Part shown: piece after piece, positions 35,842-47,600 of the stretch
How positions within the stretch are numbered: position 1 is the first letter of the stretch
How the letters are laid out: every line of letters begins with the position of its first letter
DNA from: Patagioenas fasciata
Taxonomy: Eukaryota > Chordata > Aves > Columbiformes > Columbidae
Reading direction: 5' to 3'
Length of the DNA: 64,000 nt
NCBI RefSeq assembly: GCF_037038585.1
Contig: NC_092521.1
Span: 74,130,898-74,194,897 of the forward strand
Position numbers and translations under genes: made by a program
Notes under the pieces: generated by a model
What the model was told of the DNA's origin: nothing
The model's input: only the letters and a program-made list of their open reading frames with translations
Database searches by the model: none

Positions 35842-36565
35842 GAAATCAGGTTGGTCAAGCAGGACCCATCTTTCATAAACCCATGCTGACTCGGCCTTAT
35901 AAGCTGGTTATCTTGTATGTGCCGTGTGATGGCACTCAGGATGATCTGCTCCATGACCTTCCTTGGCACTGAGGTCAGGCTAACAGGCCTGTAAGTCCCT
36001 GGATCCTCCTTCTGGCCCTTCTTGTAGATGGCTGTTACATTTGCCAAATTCCAGTCAACTGTGACCTCCCTGGTTAGCCAGGCCTGTTGATAAATAGTTG
36101 AAAGTGGCTTCGAGAGCACCTTTGCCAGTGCCTTCAGAACACTTGGGTGTATCCCATCTGGCCTCATAGACTCGTGTGTGTCTACATGGTGTAGCAGGTC
36201 ACTAACTAGTACCCCTTGGATTATTTGGGCTTCGTTCTGCTTCCCATCCCTGTCTTCCAGCTCAGGGGGCTGCGTACCTGGAGCACAACTGGTCTTACTA
36301 TTGAAGACTGAGGCAAATAAGGCATTTACTACCTCAGCCTTTCCCTCATCCTCTGTAACTATTTTTCCCCCTAACATCCATCAGAGGGTGGAGATTCTCC
36401 TTTACCCTCCTTTTGCTGCTGATGTATTTATAGAAACATTTTTTGTTTCCTTTTGCAATAGTAACCAAATTAATCTCTAGTTTAGCTTTGGCCCTTCTAA
36501 TTTTCTCCCTGTATAACTTCACAGCATCCTTGTAGTCCTCTTGAGTTGCCTCCTCCTTCTTCCAA
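35842..36565 (-). mobile_element. Long CR1 LINE, 5' part (continuation)
   Basis: Continuation of the minus-strand CR1 interrupted at 35,136. On the minus strand it reads from about 36,565 through EEATQEDYKDAVKLYREKIR, a segment between endonuclease and RT. RT N-terminal words follow: PDGIHPSVLKALA, WNLANVTAIYKKG, YRPVSLTS and QHGFMKDGSCLTNLIS. The longest open frame is 198 codons (35,781-36,377). The 5' end is truncated, and the endonuclease domain is absent. Confidence 0.92.
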
Positions 36566-39500
36566 GGATATTTGGAAAGTTTTATAAACAGCAAGAGCAT
36601 AAGCATAGTTTTAAGGAATGTGCACACTGAAACAGAAAACATTTCACACCCCAATCAAGAGGTGCAAGCACAGGCATCCCCAAGCAGGCACAGCTGGCAG
36701 CAGGGCCCTGTCTCAGTCCTGAGGGTTTCACCACTGGCCATGTGGCCTGAGCCAGAAGGAAAAATATCCAGCTCTCACTGGATGCACACATTCCACATAC
36801 TCCCATGTTTGTCCATTCTTTCTGTTGTTTTAGCATTTTGATGGTTTTTCTTCTGGCATAACCTTTTGTCTCTCCAGTATTCTATTTCCTCCAAGGAAAT
36901 TTATATTTAATGTTGGCACCTGTCCCTAGAATCCTTCTTTTTATGATTTCCTAGAATTTAATTATTTAGTGATGCCTTCCTTGTCATGTTTGTTGAGAAT
37001 GATGACATACTGTAATACTTCACAGCCTTTACTCAGATGGGTATGTAAACACATGCTGATATACGTTAAACTCCTGTTACATGCCGGAAATTTTTTCATG
37101 GTCCTGCTGACTGGGATGATGATGTGTCTGCTCATCCACCTGCCTGCCCAGCTTTTAAACGAGCTCATATTGTGGCATTATGTTCAGATACCTGGAGACC
37201 AGGTACATGGGTGTTGATTCCAAAGTATTGTGGGACCACAGGTCTGGGGCCTGCCACACCTGTCGGGACAGGTGCCTTATTGTGCTAGGCTACTGAAAAT
37301 AACGTTTGTTGTGATGGAAAGTTTAAATTCAAAAAATAAAACCCAGAGCTTTTGTGCTAATGAAAGATAAGACACACACACAAATTTGTATACATGATCA
37401 TATGCAAGTGTAAGGTTTCTTTGTAGCCCTACCAGCAGCTTAGGTAGTTACAAGGCTGATCTAAAGAATATCTGCCCATGGCACACAACTTTTGTGTGAA
37501 TCCATGCCCTGGGTTGTTCTTGTGCCTACCCCTACCTCTTCCTTTCTGAGGTTATTGATGCGTATTTCTATTGTACATCCTAATGAGTATTCTCCTGGCT
37601 TTGGGTGACTTCTTTTCTAGCACTATCCAAGAATATGAGACACAAACAGATTTTTTTTTTTTTTCCCATTTAGTCTTCCATTAAAAAAAAACCACCAAAA
37701 ACCAAAAAAACCCACCCAAGCCCAAAACAAAACATTACAGTAATTTGTTACCATGCTGAATGTTGTTCTGTTCAGCCCAGTAATAACTTAACTGTGTACT
37801 AGTCCTTAAATACCTTTAAGATTGAGTGATGAACTAATAATTTGCTACCATTATGGCTTCCTCACGCATTTCCTTCCAAGGTTTAAAAAAAAAGAAAAAA
37901 GTAAAATAAAATCTCAGGTTTTTTTTTACAACTTTTTATTTTGGAAGTTCCTGAAGGCAACATTTTTCTGTTTTTTCAAGTGCAGAATGTAGATCCAGAG
38001 GAGTTTTCTTACTTTTTTGCTTCAGTGGGCAATGGGAATAGGTTTAGACTGATGTCTTGTTGAAGGAGGCAAACTGAAAATATTATCCTCTAGAATTCAG
38101 CAGAAGCTGTAGGCAGGTATTTTTCTCCATTATGTGTTGCAATGGATCTAACATGAAATGTGGTAGTGATTCTCCTTCCCTCTGCATACTTTCTCTCCAT
38201 TCTATATTCCCTGAGTACTGAACAAGAGTAAAAAATAACATTTCTTAGCCACTTTCTGCTGACAAAACTTTGCCTGGTGCTGGAGGTGGAAGAGATGTCT
38301 CTTAAGACTACACAAATCAAGATTGCTCCCAAATAAAAGAGAGAGTGTGCTAAAGAGTTAGTAAGAAGAAAAAACCAGACATTTGAAAACTCCCCGAAGT
38401 TTTCTAGGCTCTTTCAGAGAATGATGCAGGATGTCAGGTTCCTGGAAGGGCAGCATCTGCCCTCAGCACACAGAGGTTCAATGTTGGTGCCCCTGAGCAG
38501 AGACAAACTCTGCCAGAGTGTGGGTGTGGAGGTGCTACCCCTTCAAACCTGGCTTAGATTTATGGCATTTGGATTCCAAAAGGAGATGGAGCTAAATGTG
38601 TTAACACAGAAAAATAAATTGGTAAAGAACACCCCTTCCTAGCAAAATATTTTATGGAAGCTGCCCTTGCGGGTTTACTCAGAATTGTACAGCATATGGC
38701 AAAGACTTGCATCTGTACTTGAAAACAAGAGCTTGAACTAAGGTGTCTGAGCACAAAGGTAATTGATGCATAGTACTATCCTTATTTAACTGCCTGTCTC
38801 CTCCAGTCACATGTAAATCCTGTCTAAATGAGAGCCTGTGTCTCCTAATGATAATGGGGGAGCTGTGATTATCTGAGGTGTGGAAGTGAACAGCATCATA
38901 AGGAGATCAGAGGGCAGGCAGTTCTGAGTAGAGACACGGATGGCAGCACTGCAATGAGGCTACCTGCAGCTGTTTGAGCTGTTGTCTTTCCTGGCTGGCT
39001 GTTTTGCTTCCATTTAAGACCTGATAGCAGTTCATCTGTCAGCCACAGCTTCTGTGAGGCTCACAGTGGTCAACACTTGAGGAAATCCTTTCTGTGAGCA
39101 ATCTTTGCCTGGAGAAGTGCCCCAGCAGCACCTGCACCCCAACGTAAGCACATCTTTGCAGCTCACAGCAGAAGCTATTCCTGCCTCTGTGTTGGAAGAG
39201 CCTGCTGTGAGTGCAGCCTGTTCTCACTGTCTCTGTGACTCTTCACAGCCTGTCATTTTTTCTATTGACACTTTCTTGGTTCGTTACAACCTCTCTCTTT
39301 TCGGTAGGCTTGCTTCCAGAAGAGTAAAGTGCTTAGGCTGCCTCCATCCAGCAAGTGGTACATTAACTCCTCCAAAGCTGTTGTTTGAGTCTGGGTCCAT
39401 GTTCACTTCATTACCAGTTTTATCCTTTTTATCCTTCTTTGGTTTACCTACACATGTTCACACAGACAGCAATACAGAACTGAACTGGGAAAACAAGTCA

Positions 39501-39668
39501 CACAAAAAATATTCAAGAAAGATGTGACAGATACTTCCCCAGTTTGTCAGCTCTGTCTGAGATTCATCTCCTGGCTAACCTGTTTCAAAGTCTACTTATA
39601 TTCTGCGGGAGACTTAGTTTTCATCCTCATACAGTGCAAGCAATCCATCTATTTGTGTGTGAAGGCTT
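36566..39668. other. Intergenic, nothing recognised
   Basis: No gene or mobile element recognised. There is an A/C-rich low-complexity tract at about 37,682-37,735 and a T tract at about 37,651-37,664. Short open frames on both strands look like chance. Confidence 0.65.
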
Positions 39669-39764
39669 TCACAGTATCACAGTATCACAGTATGTTTGGG
39701 ATTGGAAGGGACCTCAAAAGATCATCTAGTCCAATCCCCCTGCTGGAGCAGGAACGCCTGTTTA
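39669..39764 (-). mobile_element. CR1 LINE 3' tail
   Basis: A very short minus-orientation CR1. It has three octamer-type units (ATCACAGT), then TTTGGGATTGGAAGGGACCT and ATCATCTAGTCCAATCCCCC, and stops after about 95 bp. Confidence 0.88.
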
Positions 39765-39904
39765 ATCTTTACTTTCTTCCAGAGAAAACACATCCTCTGT
39801 TTGATCCAGAAAATTATTAGTAGCAACAGTGAGGGAAGAAGGAAAAAAATGCCTGCGACTTCCAAATAGCATCCTCAAACTACAGATAAGGAGTAACCCA
39901 AATA

Positions 39905-41185
39905 TTAGATTGGTGCAAAAGTAATTGCAGTTTTGGACTGTGAATTTGAAATTATTATATCTAGGCTCAAATACAGCTTTATTAATCAAAATAGGGACCC
40001 TTTGCAATCAAAACGTTTTGCCAATGAAAAATAAGTTTGTTTATTCCTGTAACGTAAGAACTCATGCTTCAGGAATTGATGAACTCTTGGAAAGCATTTT
40101 CTGCATCTTGCTGGTGTGGAAGCATTTTTCCTATCACAAGTTGTCAAGTAACTTGAACAAGTGGTAGTGAGTTGATGAGGCATCAGGTGAATATGGCAGA
40201 TGAGGAAAAACTTCGTAGCCCAATTCCTTCAACTTTTTAAGCGTTGTTTGTGTGACATGTGGTCGAGTATTGCCGTGGAGAAGAATTTGGCTCTTTCTGT
40301 TGACCAATGCTGGCTGCAGGTGTTGCAGTTTTCAGTGCAACTCATTGATTTCCTGAGCATACTTCTCAGATGCAATGTTTTCACTGGGATTCAGAAAGCT
40401 ACATTGGATCACATCAGCAACAGATCACTAAACAGTGACCATGACCTTTTTTTGGTGCAAGTTTTGCTTTGGGAAGAGCTTTGGAGGTTCTTCTTGGTCC
40501 AATCACTGAGCAGGTTGTCACTGCTTGTCATATAAAATCTGCTTTTCGTCGCATGTCACCATCCCATCGAGAAGTGTTATTGTTGTGTAGAATAAGAGAA
40601 GACGACACTTCAAATAAGGGTTTTTTTGGGGTTTTGGTCAGCTCATGAGGCACCCACTTATTGAGCTTTTTCACCTTTCCAATTTGCTTCAAACGCTGAA
40701 CAACTGTAGAAAGGTCGACACTGAGTTATTTGGCAACTTCACATGTGGTTGTAAGAGAATCGGCTTCGATGATTGCTCTCCATTGGTCATTGTCAACTTC
40801 CCATGGCCGGTCACTATGCTCGGCATCTTCAAGGCTCTTGTCTCCTTTGTGAAACTTCTTGAACCACTGCTGCACTATACGTTCATTAGCAGTTCCTGGG
40901 CCAAATGCCTTGTTGACGTTGCAAGTTGTATCCGCTGCTTTATCATGCATTTTTAAGTCAAATAAGAAAATCACTTGAATTTGCTTTTTGTCTAACATTA
41001 TTTCCATAGTCTAAAATAAATATAAAATAAACAGCAAGTAAGAAGTTAGTAGCAAAAAACCATAAAGTGGGAAAAGTGCATCAAAATGATGTATGACATA
41101 CCACATTTATTTCAGGATGTGTTGCAATATCAAATGGTAAATTTCAACAATGCAAAAAAGTGCAATTCCTTTTGTACCAATCTAA
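39905..41185 (-). mobile_element. Full-length mariner DNA transposon (dead)
   Basis: A 1,281-bp element with terminal inverted repeats. The left end is TTAGATTGGTGCAAAAGTAA; the right end, reverse-complemented, is TTAGATTGGTACAAAAGGAA. It is flanked by TA at 39,903-39,904 and 41,186-41,187, the expected TA target duplication. Size and ends fit the mariner family (compare Hsmar1 of primates and the bird mariner called Galluhop). The transposase runs on the minus strand and is broken (separate entry). Confidence 0.93.
39986..41007 (-). pseudogene. mariner transposase pseudogene
   Basis: About 340 codons from the ATG at 41,007 to the stop near 39,986, matching usual mariner transposase length. 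The N-terminal 93 codons are open and hold the helix-turn-helix DNA-binding region, with ERIVQQWFKKFHKGDKSLED. Further on, frames shift and stops appear. Read across frames, the first catalytic Asp is present (VTCDEK near 40,548). The second appears changed to Gly (HGNTRPH near 40,272), and the third appears changed to His (STHYH near 40,167). Both frame damage and loss of the DD34D triad make it inactive. Confidence 0.85.
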
Positions 41186-43719
41186 TATTAAGCAACAAAT
41201 GTCTTTCCTTTTGCTTAGGCAACACTGACTGTTTCTTTGATAGCAAATGCTGAAAACATGCACAAACATTGTGCTTGTACAATTCCTAATTAATCGTTTC
41301 AAGTTATTTCCTGAACACCTAAGATGTACATGGTATCTGAGTCCATTTGAAGCCTTCAGTTTATAGCTCAGAACAGGTTTGTTCAGATGATGTTAGGCTC
41401 AGCACAAACATCTTGACCCAATTTAGTAACAGGAGTCACACTCGGAGGCTGGCATGAGGTGGATGTTGTGCTATTCACATGAGGGAAAAATAACAGTGGT
41501 AGTTAAGCTATCCATAACTGGACTGAAGGCCTGGGAAAACTGGCTTTTATTTCTAATCTGCATTATACAATGATGCAAGAGGGAAAAAGTGTTGAAAAAT
41601 GGATACAAACTGTTTAACTCCATTTCCTTTGACCCATGGCTGTGTACATGCACTGGCAGGGGGACTGCAAAGTGACTGATAACACATTGCCCGCATCATT
41701 CTCAAGTGCTGTGCTGGATCCTCCTGTTCAAACACATTATCTCTCCCATCTTGGTTGCAAACTAAAGAGTTCAGCAATGGTAACAAATCAGCTTGATTAC
41801 TGCATGGGCACAGCATCATTATGTATCATCACCAGGGTGACATGGCAAAATCATGTTGAAGCCTGTCTTGTGTTATCTGTGACTAACATGACCTGTTGGC
41901 TGCTCATCAACAAACCCTTAAACTTTTTAGGGTCACTGTTATTTCTCACACACCCGTGTCTTGAATTTTGAAACAGTTTGGCAGTACAGGGGAGATCTCT
42001 GTTCCTTGTGTGGCAGCAGTAAGAGAGCTGCTCTGTGGAGGAGCCAGCACACCCAAGGGTCTGGAGCACATTCACGGGGCCACAGCAGCTCTGCCTTAGC
42101 CAGCACCTGTTAGGGAAAACCTCATGATCTTGCTTTTGACCCCAACAGAAAGATTCTGTTAAGAAAAGAATTAGTGATAAGGAGAATTATGAAAAGTAGT
42201 ATGAGCCAGAATTATTAGAATTATACAGAGCCATAGGATATGCCTTTTAGAAGGGCATTTAATTCCCTTTTTCCAACTTGCCCGTTGTACCTCTCATATT
42301 TTAGTTCCTTTTCCTTCCCGAGGAAATAAAAAATATTATTTTAATATAAAATGCAGTTTTGGCTGGTCACAGCAACTTTTAAGGTAACTTACAGATACAG
42401 CAGAGAAGTAAAAACACATCAGATAACTCTGAGGTGATATTTCAACACTGATTGATTAAACCAGCATTTAATTACTCCAATATTAATGTTAGTTTCCCTT
42501 TTAGCATCACAGATGAAAGATATTTACCTTTTGCAAGCCATTTGGATGAAACATTGAAGTTAGATTTGAATTATCTTTATATTTACTAGAGACATCTTCA
42601 TTTTCTGCATCTCTTATACCCTTACAACATATTTTGAATTTTCAGCCTTTTCAGTCAAATTCAGGGAGAAAGAAAAAATAGGAAGAAACTCCATTCTGAT
42701 TGGGTCCCATTTTCTCCAGGCTGTGACCCAGCACACTCAAGAGTTAATTTGCAATGGGAAACAACTGAGAGCCAGCAGCAACTGACCCTGGGATTTCTGG
42801 ATGCTTTCAAGATTATAGACTGGTCACTATGCAGACACAATCCAAGAACTGAAAACGCAAGTCAGATCCCAGAGTAACATCTAGCAAAACAAGTGCAGTG
42901 AAATCCTCAAGCTGATCTGTGAATCTTAGGTCCTTTTTCTATTTTGAACTGGCTTTTTTCTGAATAGTAGCAGAGTTATAATTGGACGTATATCATTATA
43001 AGAGGAAACACAGCCATGACAGCTTTAAAATATATGACAGCCCGCACTTCCTCCTCCGTCACGAAAAGGTTGGCTGTAATTCTGCAGTGCACTAGAGACC
43101 AGTCTGGGAGCTGTGGCTGTCCCAGATCTCCTGCTGCGCTGCCTGGCTATAAGCTCCTCAGCACTATGAAACACTGACAGTCTTCTTTGAAACAAACTTG
43201 AACTAAATAAAACTGACTTGAACATTTACTATTGCTTTTAAGTATATGTATGATGAAAGGGAGGAACTGGAAAAAGTTAGATGCAGCATATCCGAGGATG
43301 TTACTCTCACATACATCCTGTTCAGAGTCTGCAGTCACTTGAGTGGTATTTCACCGTATCGGTGTTTCTGTCCTGAAAATAAGGTCTCACAGAGTGGTTA
43401 GAAGCACTTGCTTTTAACAGCAACAGCCACAGCAGAAATGTCCTGGAGCGTGTGACCGAGCACTGGCTGTCAGACTCGTTAATGGGTTGATGGAAGGAAA
43501 CACACACCAGCCACTTCCCAGCTAACAAGGCGATGGCTGTTCCGTTCCTCACTCCGCTCCGTCTGCCTCTCGGGTAGCAGCTTGTTTGCCAAGGATATTT
43601 TGGAGGAGGCGTGGGAGGAGGGGGAGATGCTGCTGTATGTTCAATGCAAAGCACTTGGCTGTGATAGGCTGAGGGACGTGGATTCTCTGCCTATATCTGC
43701 AGGCAGCTGCATCCTCTGC
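41186..43719. other. Intergenic, upstream of DDC
   Basis: No repeat or gene recognised. The last 600 bp should hold the proximal DDC promoter: GC content rises after about 43,050, and 43,600-43,640 contains a G-rich block (GGAGGCGTGGGAGGAGG). Confidence 0.6.
43691..43698 (+). promoter_or_regulatory. DDC: Candidate TATA-like element of DDC
   Basis: CTATATCT lies about 25-30 bp before the proposed start of the candidate non-coding exon. It is a weak match to TATA, inferred only from spacing. Confidence 0.3.
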
Positions 43720-43795
43720 ACTTTACAGCTGCAACAGAGGAGCAAAGACAGACAGTGAGAAGACAGAGGAGACGGAAAATCCTCACCAGCTCACT
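43720..43795 (+). other. DDC: Candidate non-coding first exon of DDC
   Basis: Purine-rich sequence, with no ATG, ending in a strong donor (CACT/GTAAGTAA at 43,795/43,796) about 4.9 kb before the coding exon. DDC genes of mammals use alternative untranslated first exons spliced to a shared exon 2 that holds the start codon, and this layout fits. The start at about 43,720 is a guess from the TATA-like site. Only one first exon is proposed here; another may exist elsewhere. Confidence 0.45.
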
Positions 43796-44034
43796 GTAAG
43801 TAACATTGTTTGTCCTTAAAGCTTTGTGATTGTTGAATTCAAGTAGGTTCCTTTGGATTAATGCAACAATTGGTTACTTAGAGGTGGAGCTCTGCTAATA
43901 AACAGCCAGACTCTGCTATTTAGAGGACAATCTTGGATGCTCAAAACCAGTTCTTTTTAACCTAAATTTGCACAATGTAGCGTGCATCTCTAATTTGTGT
44001 CTGCTTGATTTTACAGATGATGTATGTCAGTTAT
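43796..44034 (+). other. DDC: DDC intron 1, first part
   Basis: Intron sequence if the candidate first exon is right; otherwise promoter-proximal DNA. No element was recognised before the CR1. Confidence 0.45.
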
Positions 44035-44666
44035 GACCATGAGCCAGCACTGTGCCCTTGTGGCCAGGAAGGCCAATGACATCCTCGGGTGTATTACAAG
44101 GGGGGTGGTCAGTAGATCGAGAGAGGTCCTCCTTCCCCTCTACTCCGCCTTGGTGAGACCCCATCTGGAATATTATGTCCAGTTCTGGGCCCCTCAGTTC
44201 AAGAAGGACAGGGAACTGCTGGAGAGGGTCCAGCGTAGGGCAACAAAGATGATTAAGGGAGTGGAGCACCTCCCTTATGAAGAAAGGCTGCGGGAGCTGG
44301 GTCTCTTTAGTTTGGAGGCGACTGAGGGGTGACCTTATTAATGTTTATAAATATATAAAGGGTGAGTGCCACGAGGATGGAGCCAGGCTCTTCTCAGTGG
44401 CAAACAATGATACGACAAGGGGTAATGGGATCAAGCTGGAACACAAGAGGTTCCACTTAAATTTGAGAAAGAACTTCTTCTCAGTGAGGGTGACAGAGCA
44501 CTGGAACAGGCTGCCCAGGGAGGTTGTGGAGTCTCCTTCCCTGGAGACATTCAAAACCCGCCTGGACACATTCCTGTGCGACCTCTCCTAGGCGTTCCTG
44601 CTCCAGCAGGGGGATTGGACTAGATGATCTTTTGAGGTCCCTTCCAATCCCAAACATACTGTGATA
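44035..44666 (+). mobile_element. CR1 LINE fragment in DDC intron 1
   Basis: Plus-orientation, 5'-truncated CR1 beginning GACCATGAGCCAGCACTGTG and ending near ACATACTGTGATA. It carries ORF2 C-terminal words ([40 protein letters not shown]) in two frames joined by a frameshift near 44,320. It is very similar to the copy at 35,137-35,841 and in the same orientation. Confidence 0.93.
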
Positions 44667-47600
44667 ATTGTTTCTGTACATTTATACAGAATCCCAGGTG
44701 TCCCAAAGTTTGTCCGAACAACTAAGCAGACCTTGAGAAATTCTCTGCACAACGTATTGAATACTGATATTTTCAGGATAAATTCAATGCATGACTTCTT
44801 AGGCTGAGGTTTTCTTCAGAAATCACCCTCTCCCATCACTGTAATAACACCTCAGCAAGGATAATTCCTAAATCACAGGCTCTGTGCCAGTGACAGTAGT
44901 GAATAAAACTAGCAACTTCTAACTGGAAAAGGAAATTTTTAAATGACATGTAGGGCCTCTAACATTTATACCTAATTCTTGGCTTGTGCAAAGGTAGAAG
45001 TACAGAGTAGATCCAGTTCATTCTACTCATGCTGAGATATAATTCATCCTTATTCAGGTAATACTCCTATTGCCAATAGTAGAAGTTGAACCTAACTGTA
45101 GCAAGAGCTACAAAAACCTTCAGGTGTGTCCAACAGCAGAAAGTCCTCATGGCTTCAGTGGTGTCACTGCAGCACCACAAGCCTTCAAACTACATTATAT
45201 TCTGCAACAATCAGTTGGCAGAATAGAAAGTGCACTTGTCTCATTTATTGGAAAGATACACAGTTATTACTTTTTTTTGAGCCAATGCAGCTATCAGTTT
45301 GAGGTGCTATTAATGTGTCTATGCTTTCTTCCTTTCTGTATCTAATAGTAGGAGCTGCTTAGAGATTTTATTCTGTTAGCTATTTTTTATTGTACTTTGA
45401 TGAACTGGAGAACAGTCACTCATAAATCTGCAATATGTTGAACATATCTCTCTCATAATTTTTTCTTTTTACCATTTTTTCCCTTTTTTCTCTTTTTATT
45501 CCTTGTAACATTTTTCCTGGAAATATTTAGGTATCTTTTACATTTATATTTAGTTGATAGAAAAAACAGAGTCTAAAATTACAGACAATACTTTTTAAGA
45601 GGAATAATGAATAAACTGAATGCTATCTACATAATATTTAAAGTATAAATGTATTTAGTATGTAATTGTACATAAACTGCTTACATTATACTGAATATAC
45701 AATCTAAAGACTAAAAAGAGGTTTCAGCGACTTCACTAAAATAAAATGTTGCCATGTTCCATTTTCTGTGCACTGAGATAGACGGAATAGTTTAAACAAA
45801 GCAGCAAAGGATATGCCAACTTTAGATTGTGTTGTGTCCTTGTCCTGTGACAAATTCCAGCAAAATTATAGAGCAAAGATGAATGATAATAAAAATCAGA
45901 AAGATACATTGATATAACAGAAAGCTTAACATGATTGTTCTTCTTTTTACCTGAAGTTAAGAGCAAAACTCAATCTTCTTCAGTAAAGCAGGACTTGATT
46001 TGAAGAATTATACAGTGTTGACAATATCCATCGATTCTTGTTGGGAACAAAAGCACTCAGACATAATATATGTTTGGTAAAATCTAATTTTATCAATCAG
46101 AGTGATGAATATGATGAACTTGGATACAGAATGTGCTTACAAAATGGCAGGGGTTGATAATGAGGCAGTGTGCCTCCTGAGAAGATGTGGTCTCCTCACT
46201 TGGGGTGCATCTGCAGATGTTGAATATAATGAAATTCATCCTGGCAGGTGTGGGATCCCTGACAGCATCGAGCCTTTCTCACTCCTTATGAACCTTTAGA
46301 AAAACAGACCACTATTAGGTATTTTAGAGAGAGGTTCAGTTTCTCTGAAATTTCCACTTAGTTTTGGAAACTCAGCCTGTGGTATTTTGCAGTTTAAGTC
46401 CCTTCAAGTGGATATTTTGAGTACATGCAGATTGTAACACTCAGCCCTTCAGAAAACATGGATGCTCTCAAAAAGTGTTTTCATTTTAGACCCTAACAGC
46501 TGAGGTGACTGAGATATATTCTTAGAAAATCACATTCTGTATTTTTAAAACATACTGGCATAGATGGTACTTCTATGCATTGTGTTGCTACATTGTAGGT
46601 GTGCTGAATATGCATGTGAAAGTTAGAAGAGAGAAATATTCTGTACTGGTAAAGAGGTGAAGTAACTTGCATTTTTAGAGTACTAACTGATAAGTATTAG
46701 AATTGTCAGATATTCGGTCTATCGGATGTGGCCTCTGCAGCAAGTAATACTTTCAAGCAGATGAGGTGAGATCTATAAGGAGCAGTTGAGGAATAGGATA
46801 CAAGTAGGGACGAGAGTGTAAGTGGGTCTTGTGACTCACAGAAGAACAGATGTAAAACGAGAGGTGAAAAGGAAAATTTAGATGACCGCTCTGTTCCTGC
46901 AAGGAGAATGGCTTCACAGTGTCCGGTGAGATCTGTGTGTTGTGGTAGGTAAGAAATTTCCAGGCAAGGGCTTTTAGGAAAGAACATGCATGGTTACTGA
47001 AAAATGGATGTTTAGAAAAATTTTAATTTCTCAGTATTGTCTTTGGGGGAAAGAAGAAAGAAATATTTTGCTTTGGATTGAAGCAGATAGATGTGTTTCA
47101 CTGGATGAAGCTGAACTGAAAGTTCATTAGAGGTTAACTAAAATCAACGAATCTGCTTGCTTAAACACAGTCTTTCAAAGGGGAGATGACACATAATGCT
47201 ACCCACTCGAACCCTCTGAGACCCATAATGACTCCTGGTAATGCGTTTCTGGCAACTTAGCAGCAAGATCTGAGAAAGGTCCTAATTCCCCTTTCAGAAA
47301 GACACAGAGAGGGCCAAATAAACATCATGGTGAAATAGAGTAATATAAATCTGACAAAACAGCAACAAGAACAGCTTTTCTCTTGGGATTTAGAAGACCC
47401 TCCTGTGCAGATCCCTGCTTTCCCAGTGGTTCCTGACCTACAGCAGCACCCTCCCTTCTTAAATAGCAGCTGCAGACACTCCACACAAACTCCAGATTCT
47501 CTATTTCTGTTTGCAGCAGCAGCAATGCCTCTAGCATGGTGTTTATCAATGATGTCTTTCTTTGGTCATGTGGCAGTACTAACTTAAATGTAATGAAGCC

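Noticed and set aside
46102-46299. 65-codon plus-strand open frame in DDC intron 1
   Set aside because: It looks somewhat protein-like but matches nothing I know, is short, and has no splice support.
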